NCBI GenBank assembly: GCA_013398295.1
Contig: VZSF01011141.1
Location: forward strand, 595,704 to 659,703
DNA length: 64,000 nucleotides
Direction: 5' to 3'
Source of the DNA: Chionis minor
Taxonomy: Eukaryota > Chordata > Aves > Charadriiformes > Chionididae
The notes beneath the pieces are model-generated. The model made no database searches, was not told the origin of the DNA, and saw nothing but the letters and a program-made list of their open reading frames with translations. Position numbers and translations under genes: made by a program. Below are positions 46,481 to 59,733 of the stretch, in pieces; position 1 is the first letter of the stretch, and each line of letters begins with the position of its first letter.

Positions 46481-49438
46481 GAATGGGTCTACGCTACACC
46501 AGCAGAGCTGTGCCTCCTCTCTTAATTGTCAGCAATTTTAACTGTTACATGAGAATTTGGAATTAACAGGATATATAATCGGCACAGGAAATTAGATTTT
46601 CTCCTTTAAATTAAACTGTCATGGTAGGAAGGAACATAAGCAGGGGTTGATACTGCTGCACAGTATGCTGTATAAAATCAACTGCTTTTATTACTTTTTC
46701 ATTTCTGGGTAGGTCTTTACCTTCCCAAGTACAAAAAAAAAAGTACTTTAAAGTAATACAAAAGACAAGTAAGTACTCCTTTTTTGCTTTTATGCCTCAT
46801 AGCTCTGCCTTCTTCTAGACATTATTTTTGTTTGTAGGGCTTGGACTTAAGAACTATTGTCATTGCTCCATTCCCTCAAGCCGATTTATCTTCTCTTTGT
46901 CTTTTTCTTCACTGCCCTGGTTCCCGGCCTTCCCTTTTCCACTCTTTCACAAATGTTAATAGCTGCCTTCAGCTGTACCTGATCTACAGATAACAGAAGA
47001 GCCAGAGGCTAATCTGACTTCCTTCATGTCCAAGGAATTAAAGTAATTTTCTATATGAGTAGCTGGAAATAATGGCAGTCACTGTTTTTTGAGACAAGAT
47101 CACCAGGGCCTGTCCAAAACCAAAGCCACGCTGCAGGAGAGGGCTGGGACTTGGACACAAACTTGGGCTCAGACTCGGAACCAAATCATAATTTGGAAAC
47201 CAGGAGACTACTTTTTGGCAAACCAACTGTTTGAGAGAGGCTGAAAAACATTTGTGACAGTCAAATGTTCGGGATCCAGCAGAAAGACAGTCCTACAAAC
47301 TGTTTGCAAGGAAACTGTTGTCGATTGTTTTCCTAATACTTCTCAAAACAGGGTTTCCATGCATTCCTTGTTAATACACTGAATTGCTGCATCAGTTTCC
47401 CCTCCTAATGGAAATAGCCTGACAAGCCCATGGGTGTTAGCTAAAACCCCACATGAGCATGGTGACAGCACAAGTAACCAACACAGAAAGCATGTTTGAC
47501 CTCTGAGAGACACCTCTCCTGCAGCCAAAGATAAAAATAGCAAAACATCAGTGCTTAATATTTAGCAGGTATAAACGGGGTAAATCTGAACCTCAGTGTG
47601 ATACTGAGAGTCTTCTCTATACACCTTTAAACTTCATCAGTTCTACGGTTCTTAGACAACTACATTAAGCTGAATGTAAAATTGAAAGTACATAGGCATA
47701 CACTGGGATAAAATTTTCATTTTTTTAAGAAGCCAGTAAATACAGCATCACATTTAGACTCCAAAGGCATCCCTACTTTTTAAGGTATGGATTTCATCAA
47801 ATAATAGAACTAAGCAATGAAAATTCATCTGTGAGAAATGGTTGTATTACCTCTGATATCACAGTGAACTCACCTATTTATGACCTGAGCTACAAACCTA
47901 ACCTTAATTCTAACTATGGTAAGGTCATTAATAACATCTTGTTTAGAATCAGTTTCATTCAAGTTTCACCTGCATGTGATTTCACCTGAGTGTATAGGCA
48001 TATACCAAACAAATCTGAGTGGCTTCATTTTTAAAATTATCTGTGTTCAAGTGAACCCAAGATAGATTTTGCATTTAAGGCCCTCACTAATTAAACTTAA
48101 TCAAGGGGCTAATCCAAGATTTACTTTTAAAATCTCAAGACATCAAATGAGGCTTACAAGGAAAAAGATTCTGAGCACTGATTCTGTGCACAATGTGTTT
48201 GAAGGAAAAACTCCAATCAGCTTTCATTGCTGAAGGCCTATATAATCTGATGGGGAAATAGTTCTAGAAGGTGGTCTTTATTTCCACTAGATTAGGATAG
48301 TGAATTACCATCTGGCTTTTGAGTGGTGAAGAACTGCTGCAAAATGTGAATTCCCTAACATGGAGCTGCTGGTGACAAAACGCCATCCTCATGTAGCATA
48401 TTCAATTTATATGGCATCTGTAAGTGTTGTAATAGCAATACTGACCCCAAAAGTACAAAATATCGACACAGTTTTCAGGAAACAGCAGTGCTTGGGTGGC
48501 ATTTCTGACTCAGTCTTGTGATCCAAGGTGATAACAGAGGTTGGTGAAGAAGCTGCGGTGAAGGCACAAGCTCACCAGCACAGCTCCTTGCTCTGTGAAC
48601 AGTGCAGGACGGAGAACAAGAGTCTCCAACAAAACCAGCTGCTTGTGAAGCAGGTTCTTAGCAGGTACAGACAACAGTTTCCTCAGCCTCAACACCATAC
48701 TCTAATCGAGTGCCTCCAAAATGTATGTTATATTTAGCATTACAATCAGCACTAACTTCAAGGGTGGCAGAGGACAGAGTTGCCACTGCTGCTTTGACCT
48801 TTACAACATGTTCTCCAGCCTGCAGTTCAGCTGTTGTTCCTGTAAGCATCATATACCAAAGACAAAGCGTACAAAAACGGTTTGCATTTCTAGCAGAACC
48901 ACAGAGCAAACTCTTCCATTGGCTTTGCAAGTAGGCATCTTTGGCCATTTTGTTACAAATTCGTCCTTCTAAGAACTCAATGACAGATTATTTCTGGGTT
49001 TACAGTGGTGAGATAGGAGCTTTTTAACAGGCAATTCTCATTTAGTGGTGTGTGTGGAAATAAGGAATTTTTTTGAAGTGGGATTTCTATAATTTCCTCT
49101 TAGAAAAAGTTGGATTCACCAAAATTGTGGAAAAAAGTCACCTTTGGCTATTGCAAAGAAGCGGGGTTAATACACGGTACAAAGCTATGACTCCTCAACT
49201 TGGAATTGCAAGGGAGAAGAAGCAGAGCTGTAGGAACTGCGGCACCTCAGCTGGATGCGGGACCTTGCTAAAATGCACCATCGCATCGAGTTGAATGAAC
49301 AGGGCATAAATTTTGAAAGCTTTCAAAGAAAGCTCAGAGTGACGAATAAATCTGAAGCAAAACTTAATTTCCAGAACAGAAAATTCATCTCAGGAAAACT
49401 CAGTAAGCAAAAGCTCCCTGCTTTTACAAAACTCACTC
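46481..49438. other. AT-rich non-coding stretch
   Basis: No gene, RNA or recognisable repeat. Frames of up to about 96 codons at 48510-48972 overlap on both strands with no recognised domain. Confidence 0.55.
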
Positions 49439-49477
49439 TGTGTGCATGTGTGCATGCATGCGTGCATGTGTGTGGTT
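49439..49477. repeat. TG/CATG-rich microsatellite-like segment
   Basis: TGTGTGCATGTGTGCATGCATGCGTGCATGTGTGTGG-type alternation, an interrupted TG repeat. A local Cys/Val/His-rich translation in one frame is an artefact of it. Confidence 0.85.
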
Positions 49478-49879
49478 CCTGTGGTTACAGTATAGCAGGC
49501 CATTGAATTATCAAACCAGTAATTTTGCCATTAGTTTTTCAGTTTGCTTCTTGCATGCATATTCGGTGGTCAAATCCATTAGTAACTTACAGTGATAAAC
49601 ACCTGGAGTCCATCAAAAACAAAGAGAGTCTTATTCTGTAGGTACAACCAGCCTGGTGAACATACCAAGCAGAGGCTAACTGCATAATATAGAACTCAAA
49701 CAGGAATATGTTTTTTATGATGTGCCAGCATAAGGGAGATCAAAGACTAAAGCCAAATAAATAGCAACTGGGTACCAGCAAAGGAAACATATTTAGACCT
49801 TAAAGTAATCAGAAACAAACCCAGTGTATGCCAACACCCTCTGAATTCAAAAGTAACATTTTCCTCCTTTTATAAAAGG
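49478..49879. other. AT-rich spacer
   Basis: Nothing is recognised. Confidence 0.5.
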
Positions 49880-50560
49880 TTCAAGAGCTGGCAGATTTTG
49901 CTGTGGTTTTAAATCTACTGGTTTTATGACTGGGAGGGAATTTTCATTTCTCACAGACAATGGAACGTGAAGCGCAAGAATCATCCCCTCACCCCATCAT
50001 CCACTTCTTTCTGGTGGTTTTAGGGAGTTACACCCCCTGCTGCCCTCTGATTGAATTTTCCTTGGCTGCTTCGTGGAATTTGCCAGCTTACATTAACCAT
50101 TTATTGCGCTCGATTCCTTATCTGGAACATCGCCTGGCAAACTGAAACAATCTGGCACCTGGGGACTGGCAGAGCAAATTTTTCCAGGTGGTACAAGCAG
50201 ACACCCAGAACTACATGCCAGCACTATTTTGTGAGACAGTTTGATCAAAAGGAAAAAGCCCAAATGACTAACGTTCAGTGTCATGTTTAGCACCTGCAAT
50301 GTATCTACATAAACAGTTTTAAATGACTACTAGCACTAAAAAAAACTTGCAGGGTGGGGGGGATGGCAGAGAGGCTGGAAGGGGGAGCAGGGGGAAGATA
50401 CAAGGGTGGCAGTGAATTGACAGGCTGAGCCTGGGGGCAAACATTTACATCTGTGCTTGATTTGTCAGGGATTTACATTAGCGAAACTTTAACCCTGCAG
50501 ATGATAAGTAAGATTACACTTACAGAACAAGTTTATGCAAATAAAGCTTAGTCTACGGAG
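49880..50560. promoter_or_regulatory. Candidate conserved non-coding element / enhancer
   Basis: A repeat-free block of balanced composition between AT-rich flanks. It retains CpGs (GAACGTGAAGCGCAAG, TTGCGCTCGATTCC) and carries many regulatory-type words: CATTAACCATTTATTG, AACTGAAACAATC, TTCCAGGTGG (E-box), AGTTTGATCAAAAGG (two opposed TCF/LEF-like cores), GGATTTACATTAGCG, and an exact octamer ATGCAAAT at 50535-50542. A G-rich interruption lies at about 50345-50400. Short frames cross it without recognised domains. The judgement rests on texture and motif density only. Confidence 0.32.
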
Positions 50561-53500
50561 CGTGTGAGTCAAGACACAGTGGATTTGGCAGGTTTCACTG
50601 ACGCTGGTGACTGGCTTTAATAAGTTCATTTACATAAAGGATTAGGACATCTGGAAAAGTAGCATGGCAGTTTACTGAGATATAAATAACGTTAATTGAG
50701 AGGTCATAGGTATGCAAAACACTCCATACATGCAAAAGAAAATCATGGAAAATGAAGGGGCAGAGACTTGCATCTTGCTCTTGGTTCGCGAAGCGGTAAG
50801 TAGTTGCTGCCCCATGCCTTTCCAAATACCACTCCTGACTTTAGTCCCCATTACAGAACCCTAATTCATGCCACTTATGCACATAAACAATCCCCTTTTC
50901 TTAAAAAAAAACCCTAACCCAGAAAAAAACCAAAACTGGTGGTTCATATCGACTAGCAACAGGAGATAGAACTCAAAGAACCTGTAGGAAAGGATCTATA
51001 AAGTGTGATATAAATACACAATGGGGTAGATAATTCAGTTTTACCCCAAAAGCCTGACACCCTGTTGTCATGGCAACAACATCTCTTTTCAGCAGCAGAA
51101 TTAACACTGAAAAGTACGTTTACACCTAATTCCAACTTGCTTTTCAAGTTCTGTGATACCTACTCACTAGATTTCTGGATTTGCTAACTAACATACTACT
51201 GAACTGGTAAGCATGAGATGCCAACAAGTGACTACATGGTCGAGGAGTTTGCAAGAACTATACTGCACTTCAGGATCAACGTATGGCTTGGTAAGCAATT
51301 CTAATTCCTTTTCATTATTTTTAAAAGCATAACATGACAGTGTTTCTCATCATAAACCAACAGTTCAGCAAAGCACAGGCAACATTTTGCAAAGGACTGT
51401 AATGTCCATATATTTGTATTTCAAGCAGTTTCCAAGAAAGATTATTTCAAAACAATTGAAATGTTGCTTGTACAGAGCGAAAAATAGCTTATTTTGATTT
51501 TTTTTGCTTTTTGCTTAGTTGTGTCCCTTCTCCAAGATACTAAGTGTAGGCATACAAAAGATTTGTCCACATGTATCCTCATTTAGCCACAGCACAGTAC
51601 ACATGCCACACTGGGATGTACAGTGGAAGAACAATGGTAAACTCATCTGAAGTAATATACTGCTCTCTGACCTGGTTGTGCAAAAGCCTTGTGTGAAGGC
51701 TTTAACTCTTACCTAAGACAGAGTGATCTCTGAGAAGTGCCGCAAAAAACACTGAAGAAATATATATGCACAAAGCAAAATATTTCTACCACCTGGCCTT
51801 AAAACAGTCAGCTTTGCTCTTGTGCAGTCCAATTATATCATTGCTATATTCAGACAGGGGTGGGAATCTGATGGAAATATGGGGCAGGAGCAGCTGGGCT
51901 CATGTAGTCAGTGGGAATGTTGTGGCTGTACATATTGACCTTATCCAAGCAATTCAATATGTAAAACTAAAAGCCAAGACATATAAGTATGAGGTATGAA
52001 CATATCAGCAGCCATGTTCAAAAGGGATTAGCTTTTGGAAAGGCCAGTTCAGCTGTGTGCTGCTCCTGGCATCTGTTAAGAGCAGGGGAAAACACTCTTC
52101 ATGTCTTCGTCCATGAGCCAGGTATATCACTTCATTCATCCTTGCAGTGGGATGTTGATAACATCTGAAAGCAAACAAAGGTGATGATGCGGAGTGGCTG
52201 CTAGTAGGCACTCACAGTTCTCTTTCCACTTATCATGCTCTGCTTTGGTTGGATCGTTTCCCCAGCAGACAAGATTATAACTCGCCTTAGAAAAGTGCCC
52301 CTGTTTGCTAACAATTACAAATCGCGAATGCAATCCAAACGTAGATGAGGCTACAGGTCCCCAAGAAATACAGCCCAGCTAAATTAACGTGGGTTGTACA
52401 ATCTTGATTCTGTTGGTGAACTTCTTACCTAAGGAAATACATGCCTAAGTAATTTCTTTTCCTCCAGTGTTTATGGGAGACAAATGCCAGCAACCCTCAG
52501 CTATTTGGTTCTCTCTGTGGCTGACTAGTTAGTTCCAGCCCATCACTGGCACAGGCTGAGGGGACAGAGCCTCTAGCCTCCGCTGCTCGTCTTTGGCAAT
52601 TCAAGCCATTACCTGCTCCTCAGCTAGCTTTGTAATGCCAGAATTTAATTTTGTGCTCCTTGAAAAAAATGACAAAGATTATCTTCAATCTGCATCAAAT
52701 TCCAGTTATTGTCAAGATATTAAATCTATTTTTAGTCCTTACTGCAGAATATTCATGTACAAAAGAGTTCATTAAATAAAGTGCATACTAACTGCTCAGT
52801 AGATTACAGGTAAAATTGCCATAGAATAGCCCCAGATCCAAGCAGATAGGTATCATTCCAGAGGGCAGAATATCCCACTCCACTGTGAGTCATTCTGGTT
52901 AGCGCTGCCCACTGTACAGATTTTCTCCTTTCCACATCTCATGCAGTTTTTTCCTGAGGACACTTGGTAAAAACAGTCCTATTTCCCTTGGAGTGAAGAT
53001 ACAGCATTTTCCTAATGCAGTATAAAATGTACTGGAAAGCAGCTTATTATTCCCAGTCCCTGACCAAGTTAATTGGATATTAGAATTAGAATCATGTTAA
53101 GTAATCTCTGTCAAATCCTGTTAGCTCTCTTGCTCTCTTCCAGAGAGTGCTGAATGGTACAAAGCTTGTAAAAGAGTTCATAATTATATACTTTATGAAT
53201 GCCTCTGAAGCATTTTGTTTGTCAAGGTAAAAGAGACCCTCTGGCTTTCCATCATCCACATTACAGGGAGGGCTCACCATTCCCGCATGTCACCCCTCGG
53301 CAGTAACTAAGAACAGCAAACTGGAGATACTAACCTCTGCTGCAATCATAATTTTCACAGTTATTCATGACCCAGGCTGAGAATTTAAATGCAAAAATAT
53401 ACCTAAATCCAAAACTATAGTTCCCACAGCAGCCATAACTCAGTCATTGGTATTTGGACATACATTGTGGAGTTTAGACACAGTAATGCAAAACACTAAA

Positions 53501-53698
53501 GCTAGCCCTGGTTATGGTTGGCTGGGGGAACCATAACTCTGAGTTTCCTGACTTTTGTGTTAAGATCTCAACCATAAATATTGCTTTAATGTAGCTTTGT
53601 GCAGTGGGTTTACATTGGCATTGGGAGGTGCTCATACGGAAACAGTAGAGAATTAGTGTGGTATGCTTATTAAATGAGTAATGCTTTTAGAATAATTC
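50561..53698. other. AT-rich non-coding stretch
   Basis: No gene or repeat is recognised. The part at 50600-50760 continues the motif-rich texture of the preceding element (TAACGTTAATTGAGAGG). The rest is ordinary with frames below 80 codons. Confidence 0.55.
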
Positions 53699-53751
53699 CT
53701 GGGGTGAAATCATGGCCCCAGTGAATTCAACGGAGCCAGGGTTTCAACTCA
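53699..53751. mobile_element. Ancient palindromic amniote repeat fragment
   Basis: GGGGTGAAATCATGGCCCCA and GGAGCCAGGGTTTCAACTC flank GTGAATTCAAC. This corresponds to the amniote repeat wording 'ggggtgaaatcctggccccattgaagtcaatgg...ggggccaggatttcaccc', shortened in the middle. The two outer arms are complementary at about 13 of 17 positions, so strand is left open. Confidence 0.7.
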
Positions 53752-56700
53752 GAAACATCTTATTTATTTAGGGAAGAAAGCAGCAAATGTCCTAGTGTTT
53801 TTGATCCTTATTATAAAGGAAAGAATGTCAGATCAGGTCCCTCCCTCCAAATAGGGGCTCTAAAAGAGTAATCAGTTTATTCTAAAGGAGTGATCAACAC
53901 CCTCAACCAGCAAATGGCTGGTGGTGGGAGGCTGCCTCTAGAAAAGCTCAGAGGTTATTGGGTTTGTTTTGTTTTGCTTTGTTGTTTTCCACATTAAATA
54001 CCCCAAAGCGTCTATTTTTTTCACAGAAAGTTATTTGCCAACTAAAAGAGTTTCTTTCTTACTATACCTAGTCCTTATTTACCAGTAGATGACAGTGGAG
54101 TTATGATCTTGTAGAATGTCGAGCAACTGAAAAAGGGTCTCCATTGAAAAACTTCCAGCAGAAAATCCTTTTCAGCCAATCCTTATTTTGAAGGAGGAAG
54201 TGACATACCGTTATTTTGCCTGCTAGGATGCTAGAGAACTTTCCTCCCAGAGGACTGGTTTTTAGCTTGTCGTGATTTAGCTTGCACAAAACAGTCTACT
54301 TCATTACACAAATTAAAAAATAAATAAATGAGAGATAGCCTGGTCACAAGAGGAGAAAAATTTTGTATCTTGCAGTCTGCGACCAGCCAGAGGAATGCTC
54401 CACTTGTGCCAATCTGCCTTGTGTTTTCAGCTGGAAGAGACACTGTGCAAACTGATAGCAGATGGTAGAGCCGAAAATAGATGCTTTACATGTTTGATTG
54501 AGAGCCAGCATTTTGTCATTTAGTTGTCTCACGTCATTGCACTGCGTTATGTTGTGCAATCGTGTGTGACATGCCCAAATCAGCCTTACCAACACAGTAT
54601 TTTCTGAAACAGGACACTTGCTCTGATGCAGTGGGCAAGAATTTGGTGTGTTTACTGTTTACTGTTCTTGGAAAGGCTTCCACTCTTTGAGGAAAATTTC
54701 TGCCATCTTAACCTGATGGGAAGGGCCAGTGGTGGCACTTGGAATAACATCTATTCAAAAGGTCTCAGGGGAAGAAATCCATAGCCCTTGGCAAAGGCTG
54801 TTGCAGGAAGGGGGTCTGTGGAAAGAGAGAAGGTGGTCCCTGGAGAGCAGTCATGAGCTGTGCAAATCCCTTGCCACCAGCTTGCCTTGCAAAATGAAAA
54901 TGCTCCAGCTCCCTGCCAAAGACTGTCACGTGGCAGCAGACTGACATCCCCCTATTTTTAGCTGCAAAGGCAGCTATGAGTCCAGTTCTTTCTTCCTTCA
55001 CTGAAGCAAGGCTCTTAGATTGCTCTGCCATGAGCGTGGAAGGGTGCGTGTTGGGGAAGACTGAAGTCAAATTACTCAGGGGCTAAATCCCTGCCTTCGT
55101 GCATGGCAACCCTATTTTAAGCTGTTGAGTTTTTTTATTCATGAATTTCAAATCTATCCATTTCCATGCTGGTCAGGCAATAGCTCCTCTTCTCCATTAT
55201 GTTTCCTCATCTGAGCAAGAAAAAGGAGGATAGAAGGAAAAAAGGAAAGGATAGAAGACAAAGATCACTGCATGTAATAATCTATGACAATCTTCTTCCA
55301 TGAGACTGTTTCCATCATGCTGCATTTGCCTCTTTCTAGACTTTTTAGAATGTTCTTCGTATAGAAAAAAAAGTAACAAAGCTAAGAACAGGAAAACAGG
55401 CCTCCAAAATTTCCAGGTAAAAGGTAATGAATGCAGTCATTAGCTTCACGATACTTTCTGGCTTAGGCTTGCTGAGCTTGTATTGCCTGGGACTCTCTTT
55501 GCTCGGTGATGTTTCACTGAGGTGTGACCTCTCTTTCTTCTGCTTTTCAAACTCCCTGCAGTCATTGGATGCCATTCCCATAATTTCCACATTCTAAACC
55601 ACATTAGATGGTTTCCCCCTTTTATTGTTGAAAGCTACATTAGAAATCAAGAAGTATGAAGCTGAGACTACAACACAAGTCAGGATAAAGAGCCTGACCG
55701 TAGTGCTTCAAAAGTCTTCCTTGAGTTTCTCTTTTCCATAGGCCTTGTTTCCTCTAAGGTTAAAGCCAGTAGAAGAACATCTGTCCGCTCCAATAGTGTC
55801 AGGTGCTGGGACAACACAAGACAAGAACGTAAATAAATTCTTGTATTTAGTCCATCAAACCTGGTAATGGGTACTAGCTCACTCCTGCTTTCTTCCTCCT
55901 TGCTGCTTAATAAATCTGAAACTAGTTAGAGGAGGAATAGAAAGGTAAGCTGGCTGGTATGTCCCCTTTATAAATGTAAATATTTTGTTTTGATTAAGCA
56001 TTTGCAATGAAATAGTTTAATTTAATTGTCAAAAATATCTCAGGGAATTATGGCAACTCAAAACAGCTGAGGATGTTCCTCCCAAAATGGTCAGTAGGAG
56101 CCTGTGTGTACGGGCATGCTTGCTCAAGGGGAAGAAGAAAGCATATTCGTTGGGCTTTGCTTTAGAGAACAAATATATTCATGGTCATTTGACTTCCAAA
56201 ATGGGTGAGGCTATGCCTGCTGCATTGCAACTGGAATATAATACTGTCTAGAAACAAAGACTTGCTATGTTTTCTTAACCATATATTAAAATAACAGAAT
56301 CTGTAAGCAGTGAAATGGGGTGATTTAGATTTCCCAATTGAAACTTGTTGCATGCATAACTTTGGTAGATGCTTTGGATAATTAAAGAAATAGAATCAAA
56401 TGAACCTTAACATAAACCCTTAGGAATATTACCATTGCAAAAATTGTCAGGAAAAGATCTTTGTTTAAGCCATTGCAGTCTTCTGTGACATAGGTATTTT
56501 TAGAGGGATTTTTACTTTGCATTCGACACGGCTTTATGTTTACAATTTGTTATGCGTTTTTAATTCCGGGGTTTGTGGTACATAAGGTAAGGGTATGGGT
56601 TTTGTTTAATTTTTAAACTACACTGCTTATTTATTGATTTCTGATAGAACCTGGAAACAAAACAAAAACTAGGGAAGTTTTAAAGACTTGTTTAAAATGT

Positions 56701-58932
56701 TTGTCAGATTTTTAGGCTAGAAAACTAAGAACATATGGCACAAATGTTAAAGATAACACATAAATTACCTATGACATAGAAACACAAATCCTTCTATATA
56801 GTTCCAAATAGATTGAATTATTTTTTTTACCAACTGGATTTTCCTTGAAATTTGCATCCAAAGAGTCCATTAGCTTTAGTAGGAGTTTGGAGGGGTACCT
56901 TATGGCACAGTCACTTCTTCCTGCCAGTAATTTCTGCAGGACATGCTCTTATCAGAGAAGCGGGGCCAGCTCAGCCCCTTGTGCCCTCAGCTCCCAGGTC
57001 GCTCAGCCTCCACACCTGGAAGGGAACTCAGTGTCCCCGCAGGAGATGGGGCCTTTCTCACACACTTCTAAAAGCTTTTCAGGTATAGTCTGTTGAGGTC
57101 CAAAGACTTGAAAAGCAAGAGCCAAGAAATGCAAAATTATTTCATAAGTTAAAAGCTAGGCCTTCAGTTGATGCATGCATGCAGACCTTCCTCACAGTGT
57201 AAATTTTCTTGCAGTCACCAGTTCCACTTCAATAGGAGGACATTTAGCCATTTGCTATCTATTCATTTTCTAACCTTTAGCATTGACATGTACCAATAAC
57301 TTGTCCAATAGCCGTAACTCCCATGGAACAGAGAACCAGTGCAGGTCTATGGAAACTACTGAAATCAGTCGAGCTACTTCAGACAGGTTTATATGGAAAC
57401 AAAATCTTGCCCATACTTCATAAAAGGGATCTTTGTTGCTGAAATCTGTGCCATAATTGCAGGTTTGTTTGGTTTTTTCAGCTTTCTCACTGGCAAGTGC
57501 ACCATCCTGACCTCTCCCTTTCTTTCTTTTGGAGGCTTTTTGCATAATAGAGAGGTATTTGGCAGAGGTCTGCTTTCTGGTGGTGTTTTTTTTGGAAGAA
57601 CAATGATCTTTCCCTAGGGTAGATTTGGATGCTGAAGCAAATGTAATTCCAAAAAACAACATTTTTTTTTTCAGAATATTCACAAGTTTGATCAAAGACA
57701 GGTTTTTATCTGAGAGAATAATTCTTTTAATGCTGAGCTGAAATGTCAAATGCATTATTTACTTAGAGGTACCCTATTCTGTACAGAAAATGGAATTTGC
57801 TCTCTAAAATTGTAGCGTAATAAACCACTCTCTTTAAAGCAAAACCAAACCAATATCATACATCTGATGAAGGAAAAAATGCAGTTTGCATATTGCCAGA
57901 GCAGTATTTTTATCTCAGCACAGAGCTAGTGGTATTTGCAGACCTGCCCCTTCTCGTGTTTGCTTCAGTAGTAACAAATGGGAGATTTTGACTTATATCT
58001 CAAAAGTCAACCACAATTTGAAGGCCAAATCACTGCCGAAAATTGAACTATATCATTGTTTTGGTGATGCGGTGGTTGAGCTACAGTTGGTGACACTGTT
58101 CAGCTGCACTGTGCATGGAAAAAACCCTTCAAAGAAACTGCTTGTTATTTCTCTGTCATGCACACAGTCTGTAAACACACAAAATAGAGTCTGAGGAAAA
58201 CGTGAAGAGTGAGATACAGACTGCTTCCTACACTGCACAAATCAGGGCCCAACAGCTTTGATCCCTCCAAAATCTGAGGGAATGATTCAAGCAGCTCCAA
58301 CAGCCCTCCAGGACTGGTGGTACTTACACTCATTAAATGTAGCTCATTTTGGATCACAGAGTTCCTCGTGGCTGTGTTTACGCCTCCGACCATGCACAAA
58401 AGCACTTTTCTATGGACCGCATGGAAAGCTCAGCTCTCACGTAAGCAACACCACTGTTTGCATCTGTGCAGGATGGAGACTCCAATCTGTCTTATCCTGG
58501 CAATTGGGTAGGTGACCTTGGGCACAGCTCATGCACTTAAACAGCAGAAAGCACAGTACAAAGCAGAGCAGCCAGTGTAGCCTTTGTTCAAAATCATGAA
58601 AGAAAAATGTGGATGGTGCTAATCCATGCCTGGCATTTTAAAATATTGTAGAAATTGTCATTTCAAAGCACCTTTAGGCTCCAATCAGTGCTCAGCATCA
58701 GTGGGGGACGTCAGGCCAAGATAAAGGCTGGCAAAAAAGACATCTCAAACCAGGACACTCAGAGAGCAGAGCCAGGTCTGTAACTTTTGCTCTTGCCTCC
58801 AGAAGAACCTCGGAGAGAAAAGGATCCAGGACGGAAGCACAGGTAAGCTCAAGGGTTGCCACATCTTCCCCACAAGGTGTATGGGGCATATATAGTCACA
58901 TCCCCTTCCCTCCCTTGGAAAGATGAACGTGA
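53752..58932. other. AT-rich non-coding stretch
   Basis: No gene or interspersed repeat is recognised. The longest frame, 161 codons on the minus strand (57270-57755), has no recognisable domain, and a 74-codon plus frame overlaps it. A short GATGCATGCATGCAG run lies near 57171. Confidence 0.55.
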
Positions 58933-58998
58933 CCCTCAGCAGGCACTTCCCATGGACAAAATATCAGCAAACATGAAGCTGTGACATACAAATTACTA

Positions 58999-59733
58999 AT
59001 GGTTATTTTCCATTTATTTGAGATACCTTTTCAAAGAAACTCTCATACCCTCTGGTGCAAAGTTCTAAAATTACATTCTAGTGGAGAAATTCTAAATTCA
59101 GGGGGGAAGTTGGGAGTGAGAGTTCACCAGTTCAGTCGAAAGCAGGTAGAAATGAAGTTATTTTACAAGCAACGCAGACTTACAGAATCTCTTCATTGCT
59201 TTAAGGAGACTGCAGGGGAGTCTGAACAAGCTGACCCAAATGCAATGCCCAAACCTGCTAAATTTCACCTACTGTTGTTAATAATATCCAGAATAGAAAA
59301 AAAGTCTTCTAACCCACTAGATACAGCAGCTTGTTTTCACTCTGTCATCTTCCTCTGCAATATGTGCTTTTCTAGCTCATACTTATCAGATATACATTTC
59401 TATCTTTACTTGCCTATTTCACAGCATGCACCAAGTAATGCATATATTTCTCTAAAATGTGACAGAGATGAGAATGCACGGGCATTGATTCAGATTAATA
59501 TCTACCTTTTAACTCATATACAAAAGCAGGAAACTGAGCAGCAGGTTCTCCTAGTGCTCCCTGTCATATCACATCATCATAACAAAATGGCTGAGTCTGG
59601 AAATGGCATACAATCAAACATTCACAGTAAGACAAAAAAAACTGTTGAAGCAGGGAAACACAGCTATGATGAAGTCTGGTTCACAACATTCAAACTGGTG
59701 TTCATAGATCTTGGGAGAGAAGGAAATCTTTGA
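58999..59733 (+). CDS. Unrecognised long open frame, 244 codons from ATG
   Basis: This is the longest open frame in the window. In the same frame the first upstream stop is TGA at 58930-58932, so about 267 codons are open. The first ATG is at 58999 (CTAATGG, A at -2 rather than -3, an indifferent Kozak context). The product would be rich in Ile, Leu, Ser, His and Lys, with hydrophobic stretches FHLLLLIISR and FHSVIFLCNMCF but no clear signal peptide, domain or repeat. I recognise no family. By a rough estimate such a length in AT-rich DNA is uncommon but not impossible in 64 kb and six frames. The lack of coding texture and of neighbouring exons makes a chance frame most likely. Confidence 0.12.
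   Translation: MVIFHLFEIPFQRNSHTLWCKVLKLHSSGEILNSGGKLGVRVHQFSRKQVEMKLFYKQRRLTESLHCFKETAGESEQADPNAMPKPAKFHLLLLIISRIEKKSSNPLDTAACFHSVIFLCNMCFSSSYLSDIHFYLYLPISQHAPSNAYISLKCDRDENARALIQINIYLLTHIQKQETEQQVLLVLPVISHHHNKMAESGNGIQSNIHSKTKKTVEAGKHSYDEVWFTTFKLVFIDLGREGNL

Noticed and set aside
57270..57755. 161-codon minus-strand open frame
   Set aside because: No recognised family, Lys/Thr-rich low-information composition, no supporting signals. A chance frame is likely.
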